Positions 8,425-15,233 of a stretch of 32,062 nucleotides of DNA are shown here, piece by piece. Made by a program: the position numbers and the translations under genes. The stretch lies in assembly GCA_029779755.1 (NCBI GenBank), contig JAKOZZ010000189.1, forward strand, positions 1 through 32,062, in the 5' to 3' direction. The notes under the pieces were generated by a model that saw only the letters and a program-made list of their open reading frames with translations, had not been told where the DNA came from and searched no databases. This stretch comes from Pseudomonadota bacterium (lineage in GTDB: Bacteria > Pseudomonadota > Gammaproteobacteria > Burkholderiales > Burkholderiaceae_E). Position 1 is the stretch's first letter, and each line of letters opens with the position of its first letter.

Positions 8425-9168
8425 CTATGCGTACTCCGGCACCGCGTAACCGGTCTGCCGCAGCACGTGCTCGCGGTCGCGTGCCGTGAGCCCCTTGTAC
8501 CAGGCGGCGAGCTCCTTCACCGGAAGGCCGCCTTTTGCATACGGTGGCGGCGGCTCGCCGATCGCCTGGTACACGTTGGCCCAGGTGCACAGGTAGTACA
8601 CCGTCTTCTGGTTGGTGCCGCGCTCGATCAGGCCTTCGGCGCGCAGCGAGGCCAGGAAGAAGCGGTCGCACCACATCGCCATCGGGCGCGGCATCAGGCT
8701 CCAGCGCGGGATGGTGTGGAACGCACCGCGCAGCAGGAAGTAGCAGTTGGTGTCGACGTGCGAGCCGTCGAGGTCCTCGTCGATGCGCACGTCCATCACC
8801 GAGCCGTCGGCACGCGCCCACCAGCGCATCGCGGTCACGTAGTCGGCCTTGCCGTCGGCTGCGGCGTCGACGCACAGCGCCACGTGCTCCGGTGCGTACC
8901 AGTTGTCGGCGTCGAGGAATGCGATCGCGTCGAAGCCTTCCGCAGCGGCCAGCAGGCCGCCGATCGTGCGCGGCGTGTTGCCGTAGTCGGCATGGGCCTT
9001 GCCCAGGCGCACGTGACGCACGCCCATGTCGTCCAGCCAGTCCTGCGGATGACCGTCCGACACCAGGAAGTGCGTCGCCTCGTGCGTCTGGTCCTTGACG
9101 CTCTGCAGGCAGCGGGCCAGCCATTCGGCCGGCTCCTTGTAGTACGGGGTGACGACGGCAACGCGCAT
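8425..9168 (-). CDS. Glycosyltransferase family 2 (GT-A fold)
   Basis: A 247-residue nucleotide-sugar-dependent transferase. The N-terminus MRVAVVTPYYKEPAEWLARCL is the usual GT2 opening. LVSDGH (35-40) fits the nucleotide-binding strand, and FLDADNW (84-90) holds the DxD-like metal site (DAD, 86-88). DTNCYFLLRGAFHTIPRWSL would be the acceptor-side region. No membrane segment is seen, so it is cytoplasmic. It is the first gene of the glycan-type region and is divergent from a DUF707-like gene across 223 bases. Donor sugar and acceptor are unknown. Start is ATG 9166-9168; the stop is TAG at 8425-8427. Confidence 0.9.
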   Translation of the reverse strand: MRVAVVTPYYKEPAEWLARCLQSVKDQTHEATHFLVSDGHPQDWLDDMGVRHVRLGKAHADYGNTPRTIGGLLAAAEGFDAIAFLDADNWYAPEHVALCVDAAADGKADYVTAMRWWARADGSVMDVRIDEDLDGSHVDTNCYFLLRGAFHTIPRWSLMPRPMAMWCDRFFLASLRAEGLIERGTNQKTVYYLCTWANVYQAIGEPPPPYAKGGLPVKELAAWYKGLTARDREHVLRQTGYAVPEYA

Positions 9169-9391
9169 GTTCGGACTCTCCGTGGGGCCGGCTGCGCCCG
9201 CGGCGCGCCGGAAGCCTGTTCGGCGGATGGTGAGGCGACTATACGGACGCAGGGCGCTGCGGATGTCGCGAAATGGCGCGCCAACCGTTCGCTATTCGCG
9301 GCTTGCCGCGCGTCGGGCGGGCCCTAAAGTCGGTGCATATCCTGTCCGCGGTGTTGCGGGCGGATCCACCACCCATCACGGAGTGCTCCCG
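9169..9391. promoter_or_regulatory. Divergent promoter region between GT2 and DUF707-like genes
   Basis: This 223-base gap should hold the promoters of both divergent genes. For the plus-strand gene, TTGCCG (9303-9308) and TAAAGT (9325-9330) are 16 bases apart; the second element sits in the decamer GCCCTAAAGT, which also occurs upstream of the fusion gene at 14474. For the minus-strand gene, TATAGT (complement of 9238-9243) is a good -10, but I find no convincing -35. All are sequence matches only. Confidence 0.4.
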
Positions 9392-10600
9392 ATGTCCGGC
9401 AATCGCAGGTATCTCGTCGTCGTCCGCGCGGGGGACGACTCGCTGCACGAGCGCTGGCTCGCGGCCAGCGAACGCAACTGGGATCTCGTCGTCAGCTACG
9501 GCGGTGACGACGCCCAGATCTTCCGGCGCCCCGACGTGATGCGCATCGACGGCAAGGGCGCGAAGTGGCCCGCGCTGCGCGAGCTGCTCGCGTCCGACGC
9601 CGTCGACTGGCGTGCGTACGACTACGTGTGGCTCACGCAGGGCGACATGATCACGACCGGCGAGGACGTGTCGCGCATGTTCGACATCTGCAGCGGGCTC
9701 GACCTGTGGGTCGCGCATCCGGCGCTGCACCGCGACAGCCCCACCAACCACACGATCACGCTGCACAACCCGGCGTTCGGCCTGCGCTTCGTGAACTTCG
9801 TCGAGGCCACCGCACCGGTGTTCCAGACACGGTTCCTGGGCGCGGTGCTGCCGTCGCTGCAGCTCAACGACAGCGGCGGCGGCCTCGGGTACCTGTGGCC
9901 GCGGCTCGTCGACGACGCCGGCCGCCGGTGCGCGGTGATCGACTCGGTGCCGATGCAGCGCATGCGCCCGATGCACGGCGCCGTGCGGTTCGAAGAGGCG
10001 CCGGTCACGGCCGAGCGTCACGACACCGTGCAGGTGATGGCCGCGTTCCAGATCGCCGAAGCGGCAGAGATCAACATCGGGGCGCTGATGCGCAGCGGTG
10101 AGCGCTATTCGCTGTTCGACGACAGCTGCGATGCCTTCATGGGACGCATCCTGCGCGGCATGGTCGGCGTTGCCGCCGGCCCGCATGCGCTGGGTCTGGT
10201 CTACATGGCGCACGAGCGCGCGCGTCGTGCCGGCCCGCTGGCCGTGCAGACGGTGGCATCGGGTGTCGTGTCCGGCGATGCCGCCACGCGTGCGGCCCCG
10301 GCGCCGTCCGCGCCCGCCGTGCCGATGGCGTCGCTCCCGGCGGCCGCGTCGGTTGCACCTGCCGCACCGATGTCTGTCGTGGCGCCGATGCCTGCTGCGG
10401 CGCCGATGTCTGCGGCGCCGATGTCGGCCGCGGCCCCGATGCCCGCCGCAGGGGGGCGCACGCCCGGCGCGTCGGCCGGCACGTTCGAACCCACGGTGGG
10501 CGCGGGTGCCGGGCCCACCCCGGACGACATGGAGAGCATGGCGGCCCTGCGCAAGCTCGCGATGTCGGTGCGCCGCACGTCGCTGCGGCAGCCGGCCTGA
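9392..10600 (+). CDS. DUF707-like glycosyltransferase-related protein with Met/Ala/Pro repeat tail
   Basis: A 402-residue protein of uncertain function. Residues 1-200 fit the DUF707 pattern: RRYLVVVRAGDDSLHERWL, NWDLVVSYGGDD (29-40), YDYVWLTQGDM (76-86), VAHPALHRDS (107-116), FVNFVEATAPVF and AVIDSVPMQRMRPMHG. DUF707 proteins are thought to be GT-A-like glycosyltransferases; the DDD-type metal site expected at the YDYVWL strand is here only QGD, so activity is uncertain. Residues 300-375 are a low-complexity Ala/Pro/Met linker with repeated APM units, followed by a short charged tail ending MSVRRTSLRQPA. ATG 9392 has GGAG upstream. It is divergent from GT2 and followed by a good terminator. 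Confidence 0.75.
   Translation: MSGNRRYLVVVRAGDDSLHERWLAASERNWDLVVSYGGDDAQIFRRPDVMRIDGKGAKWPALRELLASDAVDWRAYDYVWLTQGDMITTGEDVSRMFDICSGLDLWVAHPALHRDSPTNHTITLHNPAFGLRFVNFVEATAPVFQTRFLGAVLPSLQLNDSGGGLGYLWPRLVDDAGRRCAVIDSVPMQRMRPMHGAVRFEEAPVTAERHDTVQVMAAFQIAEAAEINIGALMRSGERYSLFDDSCDAFMGRILRGMVGVAAGPHALGLVYMAHERARRAGPLAVQTVASGVVSGDAATRAAPAPSAPAVPMASLPAAASVAPAAPMSVVAPMPAAAPMSAAPMSAAAPMPAAGGRTPGASAGTFEPTVGAGAGPTPDDMESMAALRKLAMSVRRTSLRQPA
10364..10450 (+). repeat. Five imperfect 15/18-bp in-frame repeats coding for APM-type units
   Basis: Five consecutive units of 18, 18, 15, 18 and 18 bases share the core GC(A/G/C)CCGATG followed by two to three Ser/Ala/Pro codons, giving APMSVV, APMPAA, APMSA, APMSAA and APMPAA. 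All lengths keep frame, so copy changes would lengthen or shorten the linker without breaking the protein. Confidence 0.75.
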
Positions 10601-10637
10601 TCGATCGGCGGCCGGCGCAGGTCGGCCGGAATGACGA

Positions 10638-10668
10638 GAACGCCGCACGATGTGCGGCGTTTCTGTTT
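10638..10668 (+). terminator. Rho-independent terminator after the DUF707-like gene
   Basis: AACGCCGCAC (10639-10648), loop GAT, then GTGCGGCGTT (10652-10661) forms a perfect 10-bp GC-rich stem with a 3-base loop, followed by TCTGTTTCT. It lies 38 bases after the stop. It is the clearest intrinsic terminator in the window. Confidence 0.75.
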
Positions 10669-10674
10669 CTGCGG

Positions 10675-10716
10675 GTCCGAGTCCGAGTCCGAGTTCGAGT
10701 CCGAGTTCGAGTCCGA
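10675..10716. repeat. Hexanucleotide tandem repeat, 7 units of GTCCGA/GTTCGA
   Basis: Seven contiguous 6-base units read GTCCGA three times, then GTTCGA, GTCCGA, GTTCGA, GTCCGA, followed by a degenerate GTCCCGA. The tract lies directly after the terminator, between the convergent DUF707-like and methyltransferase genes, and is not part of a supported gene. Confidence 0.9.
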
Positions 10717-10783
10717 GTCCCGAGGACGGATCATGCGCAGGGCGCCCGTGCCCCGCGCCCGGCCTGGCGCCCGGGGCCGCCGC

Positions 10784-11440
10784 TCACGCGCGCTGAAGTG
10801 CAGCCGGTGCGGCGCCCATGCGCAGCCGTGCGATCCGCTGATTTTCCGCCTTGCCGCGCCGGACCATCTCGGTCGGCGCGGTGCAGGCGATGTCGTGCGT
10901 CTTGATCAGCGCCCAGGTCGGGTACTTGCAGTAGGGGTTGTCGTGCTCGACCCGCTCGGTGAGCAGCAGTTCACCGCCGGTCTGGCGCACGAACTCGTTG
11001 ACCGCGTCCATCACCAGCGGCCAGTCCGGATGGTAGTCGTCGCCGGCGATCACGCCGCCGACCTTCACCTTGCGGAACCATTCGAAGATCGTCTCGCCGC
11101 CTTCCTCGCCGCCGTGCGCGTAGCCGTCGACGTAGACGAAGTCGAGCGATCCGTCGTCGAACAGGTCGATGGCTTCGTCGAAGCGCATGCGCAGCAGTTT
11201 GTAGGGCGCCTGCAGCCCGACGCGGCGCAGCGCGCGCTTGTATTCGGCGGTGTCGTGCAGATCGGCGTACATGTCGATGCCGATGAAGGTCGAGAACCGG
11301 CCTGAGCGCACCATGCGCTCGGAGAACACGCCTTCGGCCACGCCGAGCTCGACCCCGACGTTGTCGTTGCCTTCGAGCAGGTGCACGACGTCGTGGCGCT
11401 GGCAGTTGCGCAGGACGCGGAAGGGGACGGGCACGATCAC
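10784..11440 (-). CDS. Class I SAM-dependent methyltransferase, Methyltransf_24-like
   Basis: A 218-residue predicted methyltransferase. VGVELGVAEGVFSERM (28-43) is motif I for S-adenosylmethionine, FIGIDMY holds the acidic residue after strand 2, and DFVYVDGYAHGGEE (100-113) followed by GGVIAGDDYHPDW (128-140) is typical of the Methyltransf_24/macrocin O-methyltransferase type. I start at GTG 11438-11440, which has GGAG 7 bases upstream; the track's version extends into the next gene. It lies 29 bases after the end of the other methyltransferase and is last in a three-gene minus-strand block. A role in methylating the glycan or metabolite made by the neighbours is an inference. Confidence 0.85.
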   Translation of the reverse strand: MIVPVPFRVLRNCQRHDVVHLLEGNDNVGVELGVAEGVFSERMVRSGRFSTFIGIDMYADLHDTAEYKRALRRVGLQAPYKLLRMRFDEAIDLFDDGSLDFVYVDGYAHGGEEGGETIFEWFRKVKVGGVIAGDDYHPDWPLVMDAVNEFVRQTGGELLLTERVEHDNPYCKYPTWALIKTHDIACTAPTEMVRRGKAENQRIARLRMGAAPAALQRA

Positions 11441-11469
11441 GTTCGATCTCCGGTCGGGAATGCGGCGGG

Positions 11470-12057
11470 TCAGGCCCGGCGCGTGTTGGCCAGCAGCAGA
11501 CCCGTCTGGGCCAGGTAGATCGCTCCGTCCATGGCCGCGAGCTTGCGCACGCGCTTGGTGTCCTCGACCATCACCTGGCAGCCGCGTTCGGCGAGATGGT
11601 GGATCCAGTACTCGGTCGGCTGCTCGTTCACGTGGTGATGGCCGCCCTGGCCCGGCAGTGCGTTCGTCATCAGGATGAAGCGGCCGGCGCACATCGACTC
11701 GAGCAGGTTGTCGAGGTAGCGTTCCTCGATGTGCTCCACCACCTCCTGGCAGTGCACCAGGTCGACCCGTGCGCGCACCGGCCCGCGGGTGAGGTCGAAA
11801 TGGATCGCCGGGTACAGCGAGTTCGTGACGTTGGACGGCTCGCCCTCGACGGCCAGCACCCGCAGGCCGCGCCCGAAGAAGAATTCGCTCGCGTGCCCCA
11901 TGCCCGATCCCAGGTCCAGCACGGACTTCAGGCACAGCCGTTCCGTCACGTAGTTCCACACCGACGGCGCGAAGGTGAACGGGTCGCCCTCCTTGATGTT
12001 GCCGCCCAGGTGCGGGGCCTGCGGACTCGCGTTGTTGGTCAGGCCGGCGTAGCTCAT
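11470..12057 (-). CDS. Class I SAM-dependent methyltransferase, short form
   Basis: A 195-residue methyltransferase domain with little else. SVLDLGSGMGHASEFF (45-60) is motif I, LRVLAVEGEPSN carries the motif II acidic residue, and VDLVHCQEVVEHIEERYLDNLL (98-119) is the motif IV/post-motif region. GQGGHHHVNEQPTEYWIHHLAERG is the segment often seen in methyltransferases of surface-glycan loci. Its ATG overlaps the stop of the 806-residue fusion gene by four bases (ATGA), so translation is probably coupled to it and the two products are likely needed together. Substrate unknown. Confidence 0.87.
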   Translation of the reverse strand: MSYAGLTNNASPQAPHLGGNIKEGDPFTFAPSVWNYVTERLCLKSVLDLGSGMGHASEFFFGRGLRVLAVEGEPSNVTNSLYPAIHFDLTRGPVRARVDLVHCQEVVEHIEERYLDNLLESMCAGRFILMTNALPGQGGHHHVNEQPTEYWIHHLAERGCQVMVEDTKRVRKLAAMDGAIYLAQTGLLLANTRRA

Positions 12058-14474
12058 GCGATCTCCAGGAGGGATGTGGGCCGCTCGGTGGACGGCCGGA
12101 GGTGTTGGTTCAGCAGGGCCGCGGCGCGCTCGGGCGTGCCGGCCCGCAGGCGGCAGATCACGGCACCTTCCAGCGCCGCGTCGTCGGCGGCGTCGAGCTC
12201 GAGCAGCGCTTCGTACAGCGCCCCCGCTTCGACGACGTCACCGTGGTCGAGCTGCAGGCGCGCGAGCAGGTGCAGCGCACCGTGGTGGCGCGGCTGCAGT
12301 TCGAGCGTGCGGGCCAGCGCCGGCTCGAACAGGTCGATCCGTTCGAGCTGCAGGGCGGCCCGCGCGACCCGGTAGTGCGCCTGCGGATCCGAGGGCGTCA
12401 GCCGCGTGGCCCGCTGTGCCGACGCCAGGCTGCCGTCGAGGTCGCCGGCGGTTTCGCGCAGTTCCGCGGCCGACAGTGCGATTGCAGGGTCATCGGGGTG
12501 CTGTGCCTCCATCGCCGAGACTTCCGTCAGCGCGGCCTGCTCGAGCAGCGCGCTGCGGTGCGGCGCACCGGCCCCCCGGGCGTCCGATGCATCGTCCTCC
12601 GAGGTGAACGGCGCGTCGCCCGAGGGGGTGAACGGCGCGTCGCCCGACGGGGTGAACGGCGTGGCGTCCGACGAGGCGCGCGGCGTGGCCTCCGACGCGG
12701 CTGCGCTGCGCCCGCTGTCCATCGCCTGCGCAATCGCCGGGTGGTTCGGGTTGACCGCCACGGCGACGATCAGGCCTGTCTGGGTGGTGACGGACGCGAG
12801 GGTCATGTCGATGCGCGCCAGCAGGTCGGCGAGCTCGTCGGCCGTCCACTCGCGGCAGTGGGCCGGGTGCGCGGGCGGGCCCTCGTCGGCGCCCGGCACC
12901 TGCGTCGTGCGCTGGGTGCTGGTCAGCACGAGGGCCGGCGCATGCTCGAGCAGCGCGCGCAGGATCGACAGCGCGGGGCGCGGGTCGGCAAGCCGTTCGA
13001 GCAGCCCGGCACAGGCGATCACGCTGTGTGCGAGCAGGGCGTCCGGCAGCGGCAGCGGCGCCAGCGCCTCGAAGTCGGCCTCCAGCCACTGCACGGCCGG
13101 ATGGGCGAGGCGCCCGGTCTCGACCGCCTCGCGCGAAGCGAAGGCGATCCGCTTGAACGCGGTCGCCGCGGTGGCGAAGCCGGTGACGTCCTCGGTGCCC
13201 AGGCCGATCACCGTGTCGCAGTCCAGGGCCTGCGCCAGCTCGCCGGCCACCGTGTAGGCCAGTGCGTGCCGTTGCGCGTCGATCGCGGAGGTGTCGGCCT
13301 CGACCCGCGTGCGGGCCCGGTACCCGGCCGGCAGCGCGAGGTCGATCGCCCCGGGCGGGTCGATCGCCGGAGCCGCCGCGTCGGCGGTCCGTCGCACGCC
13401 GTACAGGATCGCCTGTCCGACTTCCAGGCCGGGCGCCGCCTGCACGTCGAAGAACTCCTGGAGCTGCGCCACCCACCAGGACACCGGCCGCACCGTCAGG
13501 TGCAGGTTCTCGCCGTTCGGCCCGAGCAGTCCGCTGGGGCGGGTGGACACGGTCACCAGCATCGAGTCGGCCAGGCGCGCCGCCTGCCGGAACACGATGC
13601 GCAGATCGTTCTCCGTCAGGTGTTCCAGCACGTCGGTCGACACGAAGCGGTCGAAGTGCTCGTCGATCATCGCCAGAGTGATGCAGTCGCCGCGCACCTT
13701 GCGGCGCACCGGGATGCGCGCGAACGCCACCTCGGACACCTCGATCGCGGTGACCTCGTTGCCCATGCGCTCCAGGTGCTGCGACAGTGCGCCGGTGCCG
13801 GCGCCGAATTCGATGATCCGTTCGCCGGTGAGCTGGATGTCGAGGCGCTGGAACAGGGCCAGGCCTTCACTCACAACGTACTGCGGATGCTGGCTGAAGC
13901 AGAAGTCGTACAGCTGCTTGTACGGGTACGACGCGCCGTACAGGGTCACCCCGGGCAGGGTCAGCAGCACGTCGAGCTCGCTGCGCGCATGCACCGTCTG
14001 GAACGCGGGGTCGGGACGCCAGTAGTGCCCGCTGCGGAATCCGTCGAAGCCGAACGCGTCGACCGGGATGCCCAGGTGCGCGCACAGCGCCAGCAGCGAC
14101 AGTCCGGTGGAGGGCTTGGGCAGGTCGGGCAGCAGCGCGTGCACGTCGGTGCGCGCGGCCAGCACGGGCACGGCGTTGTCGGCCCGGTACGCCGCCAGGT
14201 TCCCGGATTCGTGCGCGTCCTCGGTGAACGGTGACAGCTCCAGGTGCCGGTCGTGGTGCCTGATGTCGTGCCAGCCGCTGGTCACCCGCAGCGACGTGCG
14301 CTGCCCGACCATCGCCTCATGGCCGGTGATCTCGAAATTGTTCAGCCGGATCACGGTTGCGTAGCGGTCGATCAGGCTGCCCATCGGCCGGTCGGGAAGA
14401 CCGTTGCCGACGACCGCGATCGGTCGGCGCAAGGACAGCAGCACGTCTTCGGTGCAGAGGGTGGGGGCAGGCAT
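12054..14474 (-). CDS. Multidomain fusion: GT29/sialyltransferase-like, SAM methyltransferase, degenerate methyltransferase-like, TPR-like
   Basis: An 806-residue protein with four parts. Residues 15-190 resemble the GT29/sialyltransferase fold: PIAVVGNG (18-25), YATVIRLNNFEITG (38-51), KPSTGLSLLALCAHLGI (120-136) and AFGFDGFRSGHYW (140-152), the last two matching the family's small motifs. Residues 195-365 are a class I methyltransferase (IIEFGAGTGALSQHLE at 220-235, DRFVSTDVLEHL at 275-286). Residues 385-575 look like a second Rossmann domain whose motif I is eroded (TVIGLGTEDVTGF). After a Ser/Thr/Pro linker with an 8-residue repeat, 645-795 is an alpha-helical TPR-like domain. It overlaps the next methyltransferase by ATGA. 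Function is unknown; modification of a glycan held by the TPR part is conceivable. Confidence 0.75.
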   Translation of the reverse strand: MPAPTLCTEDVLLSLRRPIAVVGNGLPDRPMGSLIDRYATVIRLNNFEITGHEAMVGQRTSLRVTSGWHDIRHHDRHLELSPFTEDAHESGNLAAYRADNAVPVLAARTDVHALLPDLPKPSTGLSLLALCAHLGIPVDAFGFDGFRSGHYWRPDPAFQTVHARSELDVLLTLPGVTLYGASYPYKQLYDFCFSQHPQYVVSEGLALFQRLDIQLTGERIIEFGAGTGALSQHLERMGNEVTAIEVSEVAFARIPVRRKVRGDCITLAMIDEHFDRFVSTDVLEHLTENDLRIVFRQAARLADSMLVTVSTRPSGLLGPNGENLHLTVRPVSWWVAQLQEFFDVQAAPGLEVGQAILYGVRRTADAAAPAIDPPGAIDLALPAGYRARTRVEADTSAIDAQRHALAYTVAGELAQALDCDTVIGLGTEDVTGFATAATAFKRIAFASREAVETGRLAHPAVQWLEADFEALAPLPLPDALLAHSVIACAGLLERLADPRPALSILRALLEHAPALVLTSTQRTTQVPGADEGPPAHPAHCREWTADELADLLARIDMTLASVTTQTGLIVAVAVNPNHPAIAQAMDSGRSAAASEATPRASSDATPFTPSGDAPFTPSGDAPFTSEDDASDARGAGAPHRSALLEQAALTEVSAMEAQHPDDPAIALSAAELRETAGDLDGSLASAQRATRLTPSDPQAHYRVARAALQLERIDLFEPALARTLELQPRHHGALHLLARLQLDHGDVVEAGALYEALLELDAADDAALEGAVICRLRAGTPERAAALLNQHLRPSTERPTSLLEIA
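12604..12699 (-). repeat. 24-bp in-frame tandem repeat (8 residues), 3 to 4 copies
   Basis: Units at 12604-12627 and 12628-12651 differ at one base; 12652-12675 and 12676-12699 are progressively diverged copies. Translated on the minus strand they give the repeated SGDAPFTP in the linker before the TPR-like part. The length is a multiple of three, so unit gain or loss keeps the reading frame. Confidence 0.9.
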
Positions 14475-14488
14475 CCGGGCTCCAGGTG

Positions 14489-14515
14489 TTCGGGGCGGTG
14501 ATCCCGGACACTTTA
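14489..14515 (-). promoter_or_regulatory. Candidate FliA (sigma-28)-type promoter of the fusion gene
   Basis: Read on the minus strand, TAAAGTGT, exactly 11 bases, then GCCCCGAA, ending 14 bases before the ATG at 14474. The known enterobacterial sigma-28 consensus is TAAAGTTT-N11-GCCGATAA, so the match is seven of eight and five of eight. The central GATA of the -10 is not kept and the leader would be very short, which weakens the call. A GGAG lies between it and the start codon. Confidence 0.35.
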
Positions 14516-14580
14516 GGGCGCACGGAGGCGGTCGAAGGCGCGATAAACGGGGGCTTACCGGCCAATCGCGAGGTCATTCG

Positions 14581-14603
14581 CGAGGGCGAGGGCGAGGGCG
14601 AGG
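14581..14603. repeat. Hexanucleotide tandem repeat, 3.8 units of CGAGGG
   Basis: Three perfect CGAGGG units plus CGAGG lie in the 156-base gap between the S4-protein gene end and the fusion gene start. Together with the 10675 tract it brackets the three-gene minus-strand block. No other feature than the promoter candidate was seen in this gap. Confidence 0.8.
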
Positions 14604-14630
14604 TGGGCGCGTCGTCCGCGCCCCGGGGCT

Positions 14631-15233
14631 TCAGGCGCCGGCGTCGTCCGCGGCGCGTGCGACGATCGTGATGCCGCCGACCTCGATGCGTTGCCCCGCA
14701 CGGATCTTGGCCGTCTTGCGCGACTCCTGCACGCCGTCCACGCAGACCTGGCCAGCGGCCACCATCGCCTTGGCGGCACCGCCGCTGTCGGCGACGCCGG
14801 CCACCTTGAGCAGCGCGTCGAGGGTGATGAATTCGCCGCGCAACTGCACGGTCAGGGGCTCGGCCGGGGCGGCGGCTCCACGGCCGGCAGCGCGGGCCCG
14901 GGCTCGGCCCGGGCCTGGCGCGGTGCCCGGTGTGGTGCCCGGTGCGGTGTCCGGGGCAGGGACTGCCGTCGCGCGGTCGTCCGCCCGACGCGGTCCTGCG
15001 CGCCCGGCGGGATCCGCGGGGCCCCGCGACCTCGGGTCACCGTGTGCCGGGGCAGCGGGGCCGCGCGCGCGTGGCGCCTCACCGCGCGTCGGCGGCATGG
15101 CATCGCGCGCCTGCGGACGTGCTGCACCGCGCGGGGCCGTGCGGGTGTCCCGCGTCGACGGGCGCGCGGGAGGGCCGCCGGTCTGTCCCTGGGCCGATGC
15201 GCGCGCACGTCGCGGCGGACGCTGCACGCTCAT
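14631..15233 (-). CDS. S4-domain RNA-binding protein with long disordered N-terminal extension
   Basis: A 200-residue protein in two parts. Residues 127-192 are an S4 RNA-binding domain of the YbcJ/ribosome-associated type: LRGEFITLDALLKVAGVADS, AAKAMVAAGQVCVDGVQE and SRKTAKIRAGQRIEV. The first ~125 residues are Arg/Pro/Ala/Gly-rich and look disordered and strongly basic, which could add nonspecific RNA contacts. The start at 15233 overlaps the LLM oxidoreductase stop by ATGA, which supports the long form; stand-alone S4 proteins of this type are usually only about 70 residues, so an internal start (for example Met46) remains possible. Its RNA target is unknown. Confidence 0.8.
   Translation of the reverse strand: MSVQRPPRRARASAQGQTGGPPARPSTRDTRTAPRGAARPQARDAMPPTRGEAPRARGPAAPAHGDPRSRGPADPAGRAGPRRADDRATAVPAPDTAPGTTPGTAPGPGRARARAAGRGAAAPAEPLTVQLRGEFITLDALLKVAGVADSGGAAKAMVAAGQVCVDGVQESRKTAKIRAGQRIEVGGITIVARAADDAGA
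14921..14956 (-). repeat. 12-bp in-frame tandem repeat, 3 units, in the S4-protein linker
   Basis: CGGTGCCCGGTG, TGGTGCCCGGTG and CGGTGTCCGGGG are three adjacent 12-base units that encode the Pro/Gly/Thr/Ala part of the disordered extension. Confidence 0.7.

Noticed and set aside
10675-10716. Short CRISPR-like array
   Set aside because: Units are 6 bases and contiguous, with no spacers and no cas genes.
10784-11959. Long version of the methyltransferase (391 residues) fused to the upstream region
   Set aside because: The extra part overlaps the other methyltransferase out of frame; a GTG with a ribosome site at 11440 gives the natural start.
12102-14234. Plus-strand 710-residue ORF opposite the fusion gene
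   Set aside because: Composition is Arg/Gln/Gly-biased and the minus frame carries clear methyltransferase motifs.
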